NCBI GenBank assembly: GCA_001725415.1
Contig: MEGH01000016.1
Location: forward strand, 79,721-143,720
Direction of reading: 5' to 3'
Source of the DNA: Pseudonocardia sp. SCN 73-27
GTDB taxonomy: Bacteria > Actinomycetota > Actinomycetes > Mycobacteriales > Pseudonocardiaceae
DNA: 64,000 nucleotides
The notes beneath the pieces are model-generated. The model was not told where the DNA came from, did not search any database, and worked only from the letters and a program-made list of their open reading frames with translations. This document shows, piece by piece, positions 23,054-31,588 of the stretch; the stretch's first letter is position 1; the number at the start of each line of letters is the position of its first letter. The position numbers and the translations under genes were made by a program.

Positions 23054-24481
23054 GTGGGCGACGCGCCCGGAAGCACGCAGGTGAGCACGGCCCCCGCAGC
23101 GAACGACCGCACCGCGGTCGAGGCCGCGCTCGCCGCCGTCGACGCGCACTTCGACGAGTTCGTCGTCGAGCTGCAGGAGCTGTGCCGGTTCCGCAGCCGC
23201 CGCCAGGAGCCCGACCAGATGGCCGCGACCGCACAGTGGCTCGCCGAGACCGCGCGCCGCCACGGCGCGTCGGCCGACGTCATCCCCTGGGAGCACTCGC
23301 ACCCCTACGTGCTGACCGAGATGCCCGGCGGGCCGAAGCGGCTGCTGCACTTCACCCACTACGACGTCGAGGTCGAGCCGGCGGGCGACGACTCCGACTG
23401 GGTCAGCGGCCCGTACGAGGCGGCCGTCCGCGACGGCGCGCTCTACGCCCGCGGTGTGGCCGACGACAAGGGCGTGATCATGTCGCGGCTGCACGCCGCC
23501 GCGGCCTGGCGGCTCGCGGGCCTCACCCCGCCGGTCACCAACGTGATCATCATGGAGGGCAAGCAGATGCTGCACTCCCCGGGTCTCGGGTCCTTCACCG
23601 CCGCCCACGCCGAGCAACTGGCCTCCGACGCCGCGCTCTGGGAGAACTCCTGGCGCGACAGCGAGGGCCGGCCGCTGCTGAAGCTCGGCGAGAAGGGCGT
23701 GCTCTACCTGCGTCTGAAGGTCCGCACCCTGCCCCGCGAGCTGACCAGCCAGAACACCGCGCTGCTGGCGTCGGCGACGACGCGGCTCGTCGGCGCGCTG
23801 GCCGGGATGGTCACCCCTGACGGCACCGTTCTCGTGCCCGGGTTCGCCGACGGCGCCCGCAAGCCGACCGACGCCGAGCTGGCTCTGCTCGGCGAGATCG
23901 AGTTCGACGGCGAGTTCCTGCGCCGCCGCGCCGGCGTCGACGGCTTCATCGGCGACGTCGACGACCGCGAAGCCGCCGTCGCGATCCGCACCCGCCCGAC
24001 CATGACGATCGCGAGCCTCACCGGCGGCGACGACCGCGACGACGTCACCCTCGGCATCCCCGCCGAGGCGTCGGCCAAGGTCGAGGTCCGGCTCGTCGCC
24101 GGACAGGACCCGCAGCAGGTCGTCGACGCGATCCGCGTCCACCTCGACGGCACCGGGTTCGCCGACGTCGAGATCGACGTCATGGCCACCAGCCGGCCCA
24201 GCCTGACCGACCACCGCGACCCGTTCGTCGCGCTCGTCGCCGACGCCGCCCGTCGCACCTACGACGCCGAGCCCGTCATCGAGCCCTACACGCAGTGGAT
24301 CGGCAACCAGGGCGTGCTGGCCGACCGGCCGATCGTCGGGGTGGGGGTGTCGCGCGCCGACTCGGGCGTCGACGGCCCCAACGAGCAGATCCTGCTCGAG
24401 GACTACCGGGCAGGCATCAAACACGTCATCGAGATCATGGCCGCCATGGCGGCCGGGAACGGCACGGAGGAGTCGGCGTGA
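23054..24481 (+). CDS. M20-peptidase-like protein with altered active site (cluster B)
   Basis: The 475-residue paralogue of the cluster A M20-like protein keeps T-H-Y-D-V (H102, D104) and A-D-D-K-G (D137/D138). The E-G-E-E-E segment is E-G-K-Q-M (168-172). The lid-domain H-S-G is E-L-T-S-Q-N, and the final His ligand is D-G-P-N-E-Q. Both copies share L-W-E-N-S-W and L-K-L-G-E-K-G, so the rebuilt site is under selection rather than decaying. The GTG start follows a 42-bp gap; the stop overlaps the next gene by 4 bp. Metal binding through the kept His/Asp pairs is possible, but ordinary peptidase chemistry is doubtful. Confidence 0.85.
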   Translation: MGDAPGSTQVSTAPAANDRTAVEAALAAVDAHFDEFVVELQELCRFRSRRQEPDQMAATAQWLAETARRHGASADVIPWEHSHPYVLTEMPGGPKRLLHFTHYDVEVEPAGDDSDWVSGPYEAAVRDGALYARGVADDKGVIMSRLHAAAAWRLAGLTPPVTNVIIMEGKQMLHSPGLGSFTAAHAEQLASDAALWENSWRDSEGRPLLKLGEKGVLYLRLKVRTLPRELTSQNTALLASATTRLVGALAGMVTPDGTVLVPGFADGARKPTDAELALLGEIEFDGEFLRRRAGVDGFIGDVDDREAAVAIRTRPTMTIASLTGGDDRDDVTLGIPAEASAKVEVRLVAGQDPQQVVDAIRVHLDGTGFADVEIDVMATSRPSLTDHRDPFVALVADAARRTYDAEPVIEPYTQWIGNQGVLADRPIVGVGVSRADSGVDGPNEQILLEDYRAGIKHVIEIMAAMAAGNGTEESA

Positions 24482-25305
24482 GGAGCCTCGGGGGCCGCGC
24501 GCAGCGCGGATACGTCGACCTGCCATGGGGGCAGGTGCACTACCGCCACGGCGGCGACGCCGGTGCCCCGGCCGTCCTGGTGCTGCACCAGTCGCCGCTG
24601 TCGTCGGCGACCTACGAGGCCGTCATCGAGCCGCTGGCAAAGCGTGGGCTGCGCGTCGTCGCGCCCGACACCCCCGGGTTCGGCATGTCCGACCCGACGC
24701 CGACGACCTGGACCATCCCCCAGTACGCCGAGGCGGCCTGGACGTTCGCCGACGCCGTCGGGCTGGGCACGGTGCACCTGCTCGGCCAGCACACCGGTGC
24801 CGTGATCGCCGCCGAGGCCGCATTCCAGCAGCCCGGGCGCGTCGACGGGATCGTCCTGCAGGGCCTCCCCCTCTACGACGACGCCGAGCGCGTCCAGAAG
24901 AAGACCGTCTACGCACCGCCTTACGAGCCGGTCGAGGACGGCGGCCACGTGCGGGTCATCCGCGACCGGGTGAAGGGTCTCTACCCGCGGCTGGACGTCG
25001 CCGAGACCGACCGGCAGGTCGTCGAGTACCTGCAGACCGGCCCCGACTACGCGACGGCCTACCGCGCGGTGTTCGACCACGTCGTCGACACCGACCGGCT
25101 CGACACCTTCCCGGTCCTGCTGCTGCACGGCGCGGACGACCTCGTCGACCGGATGACCCCGCAGGTCACCGCGGCGCTGCCGCACGCCGGGCTCGTCACC
25201 ATCCCCGGCGGCACCGACTTCGTCGCCGACGAGCAGCCCGAGGCCTTCGCCGACGAGCTCGCCCGCTACGTCCTGCGCGTCCCCGCCGCCGGCGGTGCCC
25301 GGTGA
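24478..25305 (+). CDS. Alpha/beta-hydrolase fold protein with His at the nucleophile position (cluster B)
   Basis: The 275-residue paralogue of the cluster A protein has L-H-Q-S-P-L-S (36-42) and the nucleophile elbow G-Q-H-T-G (103-107), with H105 replacing Ser. The acid loop is H-G-A-D-D (D220/D221). The catalytic His position is Asp in P-G-G-T-D-F (D247), followed by the usual E-Q-P-E-A-F. Ser to His and His to Asp in both copies indicates a conserved alternative mechanism. It overlaps the M20-like stop (GTGA). The order M20-like then hydrolase-like is the same as in cluster A, so the two proteins may act in sequence or together. Confidence 0.85.
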   Translation: MRSLGGRAQRGYVDLPWGQVHYRHGGDAGAPAVLVLHQSPLSSATYEAVIEPLAKRGLRVVAPDTPGFGMSDPTPTTWTIPQYAEAAWTFADAVGLGTVHLLGQHTGAVIAAEAAFQQPGRVDGIVLQGLPLYDDAERVQKKTVYAPPYEPVEDGGHVRVIRDRVKGLYPRLDVAETDRQVVEYLQTGPDYATAYRAVFDHVVDTDRLDTFPVLLLHGADDLVDRMTPQVTAALPHAGLVTIPGGTDFVADEQPEAFADELARYVLRVPAAGGAR

Positions 25306-25721
25306 GCGTCCTCCACACGGCCGAGGTGTCCGCGGTCGGCGGCCGCGACGGGCACGCCCGCTCGACGTCGGGCTCGCTGGACCTCGACCTGGCCCGGCCC
25401 GCCACCCGCGGCACCGGCAAGGGCACGGACCCGGAGGAGCTTTTCGCCGCCGGCTACGCGGCCTGCTTCCTGAGCTCGCTGCACGGCGCCGCGCGCGCCG
25501 CGCGGGAGAAGATCGGCGACCCGACGGTGACCGCGACGGTCTCGCTGCACGCGGGCGACGACGGCGGGTACGCGATCAGCGCAGCGCTCACCGTCGACGC
25601 GCCCGACTGCCCGCAGGCCACACTGGACGAGCTGGTCGAGCGGGCCCACCAGGTCTGCCCGTACTCCAACGCGCTGCGCGCCGGTGCCCCGGTCACGCTC
25701 GACGCCAGGGGTCGGCCGTGA
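25302..25721 (+). CDS. ohr: Ohr/OsmC-type thiol peroxidase
   Basis: The 139-residue protein has both Ohr cysteines in family context: G-Y-A-A-C-F-L-S-S-L and V-C-P-Y-S-N-A. Ohr reduces organic hydroperoxides using these two Cys and lipoyl or other thiols. It is embedded in the cluster B operon (4-bp overlaps on both sides), which is unusual for Ohr. The pathway may generate a peroxide or reactive electrophile, perhaps from the flavoprotein. Confidence 0.88.
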   Translation: MSVLHTAEVSAVGGRDGHARSTSGSLDLDLARPATRGTGKGTDPEELFAAGYAACFLSSLHGAARAAREKIGDPTVTATVSLHAGDDGGYAISAALTVDAPDCPQATLDELVERAHQVCPYSNALRAGAPVTLDARGRP

Positions 25722-26581
25722 CCAGCACCGACAGGGGGGACATTCACGTGCTGCCGACGGGTTCCGACGCCGACGGATCCGACGCGGCGGTCCCGGACAC
25801 GGCGTCGCGTTCGGGCCTCGCCCGCGCCCTCACCGTGATCGGGACGCTCGCCGAGCGCGCGCCCGAGGCGATGGGCGTCTCCGCCATCGCCCGGGAGCTG
25901 GGCCTGTCCAAGACCGTGGCGCACCGCATCCTCAGGGAACTCGCGTCGCTGGACTTCCTCGCCATCGACCAGGCGACGAAGCGTTACCGGCTCGGTCCGG
26001 GCGCGCTGCAGGTCGGGATGGCCGCGCTGCGGGGGCTCGACGTGCCGCGCGTCGCTCGTCCGCACCTGCAGCGACTGGTGCAGGAGACCGGCGAGACGGC
26101 GACGCTCTCGGCCCGCCAGGGCGCGGCCCGCGTCTACATCGACCAGGTGCTCTCGCCGCACGAGATCCGGATGTCGGTCGCACTGGGCACCGCCCACGCG
26201 TTGCACGCGGGCTCGTCGTCGAAGGCGATCCTCGCGGCGCTGTCGGACACCGAGGTCGAGGAGTACCTCGAGTCGCACGCGCTCGCGGCCGTCACCGACC
26301 ACACGATCACCTCCGCGGCGCACCTGCGCGCCGAGCTGCACGCGATCCGCGAGCGCGGCTGGGCCGGCAGCCGCGGCGAGCGCCAGCACGGAGCGGGCAG
26401 CGTCGCCGCCGCCGTGCTGCTCGCCGACGGCGGCGTGTTCGGCGCGGTGTCGTTGTGCGGACCGGTCGACCGGTTCGACGCCGACGTCCAGGTCGAGTAC
26501 GGCGCGCGCGTCGTCGCGGCGGCGCACAAGATCAGCCTGGAGCTCGGGTGGCAGCCCGACGGGGTGGTGGACGCCCTGTGA
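25718..26581 (+). CDS. IclR-family regulator inside cluster B
   Basis: The product has about 287 residues from the GTG at 25718, which overlaps the Ohr stop. A second in-frame GTG at 25748, preceded by AGGGGGGA, would remove ten residues and is equally plausible. The HTH (G-L-A-R-A-L-T-V-I, recognition G-L-S-K-T-V-A-H-R-I-L) and effector domain (L-H-A-G-S-S-S-K-A-I-L-A-A, G-A-V-S-L-C-G-P) are intact. It is closely similar to the IclR at 14,364. A regulator in mid-operon suggests feedback on the same GTTCC-N7-GGAAC sites. Confidence 0.88.
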   Translation: MTSTDRGDIHVLPTGSDADGSDAAVPDTASRSGLARALTVIGTLAERAPEAMGVSAIARELGLSKTVAHRILRELASLDFLAIDQATKRYRLGPGALQVGMAALRGLDVPRVARPHLQRLVQETGETATLSARQGAARVYIDQVLSPHEIRMSVALGTAHALHAGSSSKAILAALSDTEVEEYLESHALAAVTDHTITSAAHLRAELHAIRERGWAGSRGERQHGAGSVAAAVLLADGGVFGAVSLCGPVDRFDADVQVEYGARVVAAAHKISLELGWQPDGVVDAL

Positions 26582-27807
26582 ACGCGCCCGCCGCTCCTGT
26601 GAAGGGCCCGCTCGCCGGGGTCCGGGTCATCGACGCCTCGACCATCCTCGCCGGGCCGCTGTGCTGCCAGATCCTCGGTGACTACGGCGCCGACGTCCTC
26701 AAGATCGAACACCCTGTCGCAGGCGACAGCATGCGCGGGCACGGCCGTTCCAAGGACGGCGTCCCCCTGTGGTGGAAGGAGATCTCGCGCAACAAGCGCA
26801 CGATCGGCCTGAGCCTGTCCGACGCCGACGGGGCCGCGGTCTTCACGGAGCTCGTCCGGACCGCCGACGTCGTCGTCGAGAACTTCCGGCCGGGGACGTT
26901 CGAGCGCTGGGGCCTGGGTCCCGACGTGCTGCACGAGCTCAACCCCGGACTGGTCCTGGTGCGCGTCACCGGGTTCGGTCAGAGCGGGCCCTACGCCTCG
27001 CGGGCCGGGTTCGGCACGCTCGCCGAGGCGATGAGCGGCTTCGCCCACCTCACCGGGCAGGCCGACGGCCCACCCACCCTGCCCGCGTTCGGGCTGGCCG
27101 ACAGCATCGCGGGGATCGCGGCGTCGTCGGCGGTGGCAATGGCGCTGTTCGCCCGCGACAACGCCCCCGGCGCCGAGCGCGGCCGCGGCCAGGTGATCGA
27201 CATGAGCCTGCTGGAGCCGATCCTGGCCGCGGTCGGTCCCGGCCCTACGGTCTACGACCAGCTCGGCGAGATCGGCACCCGCAACGGCAACCGATCGTCG
27301 AACAACGCCCCGCGCAACACCTACCGCACCAAGGACGGCCGCTGGGTCGCGGTCTCGACCAGCGCGCAGAAGGTCGCCGAGCGCGTCATGGAGCTCGTCG
27401 GGCACCCCGAGGTGGTCGCCGAGCCGTGGTTCGCGACGGGCGCCCAGCGCGCCGAGCACGCCGACCTGCTCGACGCCCACGTCGGCGACTGGATCGCCGC
27501 ACGCACCCGCGACGAGGTGTCCGAGGCGTTCGCCGCCGCCGGTGCCGCCGTCGCCCCGATCTACGACGCGAGCGACATCGTCTCCGATCCGCACGTGCGG
27601 GCCACGGAGATGATCACGACCGTCGAGGACCCGGATCTCGGGCCGATCGCCATGCACAACGTGATGTGGCGGATGTCGGGAACCCCCGGGTCGATCCGGT
27701 TCACCGGGCGCCCACCGGGCGCCGACACCGACGAAGTGCTCGTCGGCGAGCTGGGCATGGACCCGGACGCCGTCGCCGAGCTGCGGGAACGCGGCGTCGT
27801 CGCCTGA
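26578..27807 (+). CDS. CaiB/BaiF-type class III CoA-transferase
   Basis: The 409-residue family III CoA-transferase has the CoA-binding start (L-A-G-V-R-V-I-D, G-D-Y-G-A-D-V-L-K-I-E-H-P). The catalytic Asp is in G-Q-V-I-D-M-S-L-L-E. It moves CoA between carboxylates such as succinate, formate or citramalate. It overlaps the IclR gene by 4 bp. With the MmgE/PrpD and CitE-like genes downstream it could activate a dicarboxylate for later lyase cleavage, as in itaconate or citramalate catabolism. That parallel is inference. Confidence 0.9.
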   Translation: MNAPAAPVKGPLAGVRVIDASTILAGPLCCQILGDYGADVLKIEHPVAGDSMRGHGRSKDGVPLWWKEISRNKRTIGLSLSDADGAAVFTELVRTADVVVENFRPGTFERWGLGPDVLHELNPGLVLVRVTGFGQSGPYASRAGFGTLAEAMSGFAHLTGQADGPPTLPAFGLADSIAGIAASSAVAMALFARDNAPGAERGRGQVIDMSLLEPILAAVGPGPTVYDQLGEIGTRNGNRSSNNAPRNTYRTKDGRWVAVSTSAQKVAERVMELVGHPEVVAEPWFATGAQRAEHADLLDAHVGDWIAARTRDEVSEAFAAAGAAVAPIYDASDIVSDPHVRATEMITTVEDPDLGPIAMHNVMWRMSGTPGSIRFTGRPPGADTDEVLVGELGMDPDAVAELRERGVVA

Positions 27808-27836
27808 CGACGCCTCCCGCGAGACGGAGAGGACGC

Positions 27837-28679
27837 ATGACCCCCACGACGACCGAGCGGGCCGACCCGCTCCTGGCCGCCCTCGCCGGCGGTGTGACGG
27901 TCCACGACCTGGGCCGCCCACTGACCATCGGCATGCCGCAGTCGCCCAACCACCCGCCGTACTGGCACACACTCCCCCGCCGCCACGGCGACCGGGTGCG
28001 GTCCGACGGCGCGTCCGCGGCGAACGACATGATCACGATGGGGACGCACGTCGGCACCCACATCGACGCGTTCTCCCACGTCTCGCAGGACGGCAAGCTG
28101 CACGACGGGTCCGACGCGCGCGAGGCGGGCATCGGCGGGCGCTACGCCGAGCTCGGCGCGCACACGATCGCGCCGATGGTCCGGCGCGGCATCCTCCTCG
28201 ACGTCCCGGCGACGCTGGGCCTGCCGCACTGCGCGGACGGCTACGAGATCACCCGCGACGACCTGGACGCGACCGTCGAGCGTCAGGGCACGGCACCCGC
28301 CGAGGGCGACGTCGTGCTGGTCCGCAGCGGCTGGGGACGGCACTTCACCGACCCCGACCCGCGCACCTACGTGGGGCACGACTCCGGCGTCCCCGGGGTG
28401 TCCGAGGCCGGCGCGCAGTGGCTGGCCGAGCACCGGCTGCACGCCGCGGGCGCCGACACCATCGCCTTCGAGCGGCTCGCCCCCGGCGCGGGCCACGCCG
28501 TGCTGCCCGCCCACCGGGTGCTGCTCGTCGAGGCCGGCATCTACATCATCGAGGCCCTCGCGCTCGACGACCTGGCCGCCGCGGGCGTCCACGAGTTCCT
28601 GTTCGTGCTCAGCCCGCTGGCGCTGTTCGGCGCGACCGGCTCGCCGGTCCGGCCGCTCGCGGTGGTCAGCGGTGGCTGA
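27837..28679 (+). CDS. Cyclase/kynurenine-formamidase-like metal hydrolase (cluster B)
   Basis: The 280-residue protein of the cyclase (KynB-like) family has the metal motif H-V-G-T-H-I-D-A-F-S-H and an N-terminal H-D-L-G-R-P-L strand. Members hydrolyse amides, formamides or lactones with a bound metal. The ATG has GGAGAGGA upstream. The stop overlaps the MmgE/PrpD start by 8 bp. A ring-opening or deformylation step fits its place between CoA-transferase and hydantoinase-type genes. A second family member is at 60,537-61,310. Confidence 0.88.
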   Translation: MTPTTTERADPLLAALAGGVTVHDLGRPLTIGMPQSPNHPPYWHTLPRRHGDRVRSDGASAANDMITMGTHVGTHIDAFSHVSQDGKLHDGSDAREAGIGGRYAELGAHTIAPMVRRGILLDVPATLGLPHCADGYEITRDDLDATVERQGTAPAEGDVVLVRSGWGRHFTDPDPRTYVGHDSGVPGVSEAGAQWLAEHRLHAAGADTIAFERLAPGAGHAVLPAHRVLLVEAGIYIIEALALDDLAAAGVHEFLFVLSPLALFGATGSPVRPLAVVSGG

Positions 28680-30114
28680 GCGCACCCTCTCCGAGCACCT
28701 CGCGGCGTTCGCCGCGAAGTCCGCCCAGAGCCCGCTCCCCGACGACGTCGCCGCGAGCGTCGGCCGTCGTGTCCTCGACGTCCTCGGGCTCTGCGTCGCC
28801 GCGCTCGACCTGCCGACGAGCCGCGCCGCCCTCGAGCACGTCGAGGAGCAGGGCGGCGCTCCACAGGCCCACGCCGTCGGGCTGCCCGGCGCGGTGCCCG
28901 CCGCGTGGGCGGCGTTCGCCAACGGCGTCACTGCGCACTCGCTCGACTACGACGACACCCACCTCCCGTCGGTGCTGCACCCCAGCGCCGCCGTCGTGCC
29001 CGCCGCGCTGGCGGCGGCGGAGTACGCCGGCGCGTCGGGCGCGCGCACCGTCGAGGCGATCGCCGTCGGGCTGGAGATCACCGTCCGGCTCGGCATGGCC
29101 GGCTACGACGAGCGGCTCGGCAACTCGGTGTTCTTCGAGCACGGCCAGCACGCGACGTCCATCTGCGGCGCGATGGGCGGTGCCGCCGCGGCCGCGCTGC
29201 TCCTCGGCCTCGGCGAGGACGGCGTGCGCGACGCGCTGGGAATCACCGCGTCGATGGCCGCGGGCGTCATCGAGGCCAACCGCACCGGCGGCACCGTCAA
29301 GCGCGTGCACTGCGGCTGGGCGGCGCACTCGGCCGTCACCGCCGCGCAGCTGGTGCGTCGCGGGTTCACCGGGCCACCGACGGTCCTGGAGGGTCGATTC
29401 GGGTTCTTCGAGGCGTTCCTGCGCGGCGAGGCCGACCACGCCGCGGTCACCGGCGGCCTCGGCGACGAGTGGGCGGTCCCCGGCATCTTCTTCAAGCCCT
29501 ACCCCGCCAACCATTTCACCCACACCGCCATCGACGCCGCGGCCCGGCTGCGCGAGCGCGGCGTGCGTCCCGCGGACGTCGTGTCCGTGGTGCTGGGCGT
29601 GCCGGGTGCGGTGATCCGCACGATCGGCGAGCCGATCGAGACCAAGCGCGCGCCCGTCACCGGCTACCAGGCCCAGTTCTCCGGCCCCTACGCCGTGGCC
29701 GTCGGCCTGTTCGGCGGCGGCGGGCTCGGGGCGGCGCTCGGCGACTACACCGACGCGCTCGCCGCCGACCCCGGCAGGCGCGCGCTGATGGCGAAGGTCG
29801 ACGTCGTCGCCGACGAGCGTTGCGACGCCGTGTTCCCCCACCAGTTCCCCGCGGTCCTGCGCGTCACGACCGCCGACGGGACGGAGTGGACCGAGGAGGT
29901 GCTCACCAACCGCGGCGGCCCCGACCGGCCACTGACAGACGACGAGCACGCCCGAAAATTCCGCGACAACCTCGCGGTGACGCTGCCCGCCGACGTGGCC
30001 TCCGCCGTCGCCGACGAGGTCACCGACACCGTGCTGGGCCTGGCCGGCTCCGACGACGCCGCGGTCGTCGGGCGGTTGCTGGCCCGGCTCACCCCCACCT
30101 CGACCGAGGAGTAG
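28672..30114 (+). CDS. MmgE/PrpD family protein
   Basis: The 480-residue protein from a GTG start fits the MmgE/PrpD superfamily (D-Y-D-D-T-H near residue 94, H-C-G-W-A-A-H, K-P-Y-P-A-N-H-F-T-H). The family contains 2-methylcitrate dehydratase, cis-aconitate decarboxylase and iminodisuccinate epimerase, so it dehydrates, isomerises or decarboxylates small polycarboxylates. It overlaps the cyclase gene and is followed after 3 bp by the hydantoinase-type gene. It points to a di- or tricarboxylic intermediate. Confidence 0.9.
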   Translation: MAERTLSEHLAAFAAKSAQSPLPDDVAASVGRRVLDVLGLCVAALDLPTSRAALEHVEEQGGAPQAHAVGLPGAVPAAWAAFANGVTAHSLDYDDTHLPSVLHPSAAVVPAALAAAEYAGASGARTVEAIAVGLEITVRLGMAGYDERLGNSVFFEHGQHATSICGAMGGAAAAALLLGLGEDGVRDALGITASMAAGVIEANRTGGTVKRVHCGWAAHSAVTAAQLVRRGFTGPPTVLEGRFGFFEAFLRGEADHAAVTGGLGDEWAVPGIFFKPYPANHFTHTAIDAAARLRERGVRPADVVSVVLGVPGAVIRTIGEPIETKRAPVTGYQAQFSGPYAVAVGLFGGGGLGAALGDYTDALAADPGRRALMAKVDVVADERCDAVFPHQFPAVLRVTTADGTEWTEEVLTNRGGPDRPLTDDEHARKFRDNLAVTLPADVASAVADEVTDTVLGLAGSDDAAVVGRLLARLTPTSTEE

Positions 30115-30117
30115 CAC

Positions 30118-31584
30118 GTGGCTCTCGACCTGCTCATCACCAACGCCGCCGTCGCCGGGCACGACCGGCCCGAGCCCGAGCGGCTCGACATCGGCATCTC
30201 CGACGGGAGGATCGTCCGCCTCGAGCCGGGCATCCCGGTCGAGGACGCGGGTGTCGTCGTCGACGCCGCCGGCAAGCTGGCCTTCCCGGGTGTCGTCGAC
30301 GCCCACCAGCACTGGGGCATCTACAACCCGCTGTCCGAGGACACCGCCATCGAGAGCCGCGCGTGCGCGCAGGGCGGCGTCACCACCGCGCTGAACTACA
30401 TGCGCACCGGGCAGTACTACCTGAACAAGGGCGGCCCCTACCGCGACTTCTTCCCCGAGGTCCTCGACGCCTCGGCCGGGCGCGCGCTCGTCGACTACGC
30501 CTTCCATCTCGCCCCGATGATGAAGGAGCACATCGACGAGATCCCGCGTCTGATCGAGGAGTTCGGCGTCACCTCGTTCAAGATCTTCATGTTCTACGGC
30601 GGGCACGGCCTGCACGGGCGCTCGAACGACCAGAGCTCCTTCCTCATGACGCCCGAGGGCGAGCGCTACGACATCGCGCACTTCGAGTTCGTCATGCGCG
30701 GAATCCAGGCCGCCCGCGAGCGGTTCCCGGACCTCGCCGAGGAGATCTCGCTCGGCCTGCACTGCGAGACCGCCGAGATCATGACGGCCTACCAGAAGAT
30801 CGTCGAGGCCGACGACTCGCTGACCGGTCTGCGCGCCTACTCGGCGTCGCGGCCGCCGCACTCGGAGGGCCTCGCCGTCTCCATCGCGTCGTACCTGGCT
30901 CACGAGACCGGGCTGCCGAAGATCAACCTGCTGCACCTGAGCTCGGCCAAGGCGGTCGACGCCGCGCTGCGCATGGCGGGCGCCTTCCCGCACATCGACT
31001 TCCGCCGGGAGGTCACGATCGGTCACCTGCTCGCCGACGTCGACACCGCTTCAGGCCTGGGCGCCAAGGTCAACCCGCCGATCCGCCCGCGCGAGGACGT
31101 CGAGGCGCTGTGGACGCACCTGCTCGCGGGCGAGCTCGACTGGGTCGTCTCCGACCACGCGTGCTGCCGCGACGAGATGAAGTTCGGGGACCCGCGCGAC
31201 GACGTGTTCGTCGCCAAGTCCGGGTTCGGCGGCGCGGAGTACCTGCTCGCCGGCCTGTACTCCGAGGGCACCAGGCGTGGCCTGACTACCCAGCGGATGG
31301 CCGAGCTGACCGCGTGGAACCCGGCGCAGCGCTTCGGGCTGCGCACCAAGGGCGCCATCGCCGTCGGGTTCGACGCCGACGTCGCGCTGCTCGACCCGTC
31401 CGTGCACTGGACGGTCCGCGCCGCGGACTCGGAGTCGGCACAGGAGTACACCCCGTTCGAGGGCTTCGAGCTCGACGCCGTCGTCACCGACACGTTCGTG
31501 CGCGGCAACCAGGTGCTGGCCGACCGCAAGGTCGTCGGCGAGCCCGTCGGTGGCTACCTGCACCGCCCGACCGGACGGAGCTGA
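30118..31584 (+). CDS. Dihydropyrimidinase/hydantoinase-type amidohydrolase
   Basis: The 488-residue amidohydrolase keeps the binuclear metal set of this family: H-Q-H (H63, H65), the carboxylated lysine K155 in S-F-K-I-F-M-F, H in L-H-C-E-T, H in L-H-L-S-S, and D346 in S-D-H-A-C. Relatives open cyclic amides such as hydantoins, dihydropyrimidines and allantoin. D-A-H-Q-H-W differs from the usual D-P-H-V-H. It starts at GTG 30118, 3 bp after the MmgE/PrpD stop. Unlike several partners in this locus its catalytic residues look intact, so it is the best clue that the substrate contains a cyclic amide or imide. Confidence 0.9.
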   Translation: MALDLLITNAAVAGHDRPEPERLDIGISDGRIVRLEPGIPVEDAGVVVDAAGKLAFPGVVDAHQHWGIYNPLSEDTAIESRACAQGGVTTALNYMRTGQYYLNKGGPYRDFFPEVLDASAGRALVDYAFHLAPMMKEHIDEIPRLIEEFGVTSFKIFMFYGGHGLHGRSNDQSSFLMTPEGERYDIAHFEFVMRGIQAARERFPDLAEEISLGLHCETAEIMTAYQKIVEADDSLTGLRAYSASRPPHSEGLAVSIASYLAHETGLPKINLLHLSSAKAVDAALRMAGAFPHIDFRREVTIGHLLADVDTASGLGAKVNPPIRPREDVEALWTHLLAGELDWVVSDHACCRDEMKFGDPRDDVFVAKSGFGGAEYLLAGLYSEGTRRGLTTQRMAELTAWNPAQRFGLRTKGAIAVGFDADVALLDPSVHWTVRAADSESAQEYTPFEGFELDAVVTDTFVRGNQVLADRKVVGEPVGGYLHRPTGRS

Positions 31585-31588
31585 GCCG

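Noticed and set aside
28666-31026. A 786-codon minus-strand open frame opposite MmgE/PrpD and hydantoinase genes
   Set aside because: Long antisense frames are common at this G+C content. No domain is recognisable, while the plus-strand proteins carry intact metal and family motifs.
7728-31584. Reading the locus as a classical hydantoin-utilisation operon (hydantoinase, N-carbamoylase, racemase)
   Set aside because: The three families are present, but the M20 proteins and the racemase-like protein lack their catalytic residues, and the racemase-like gene is in the other cluster. Only the hydantoinase looks canonical.
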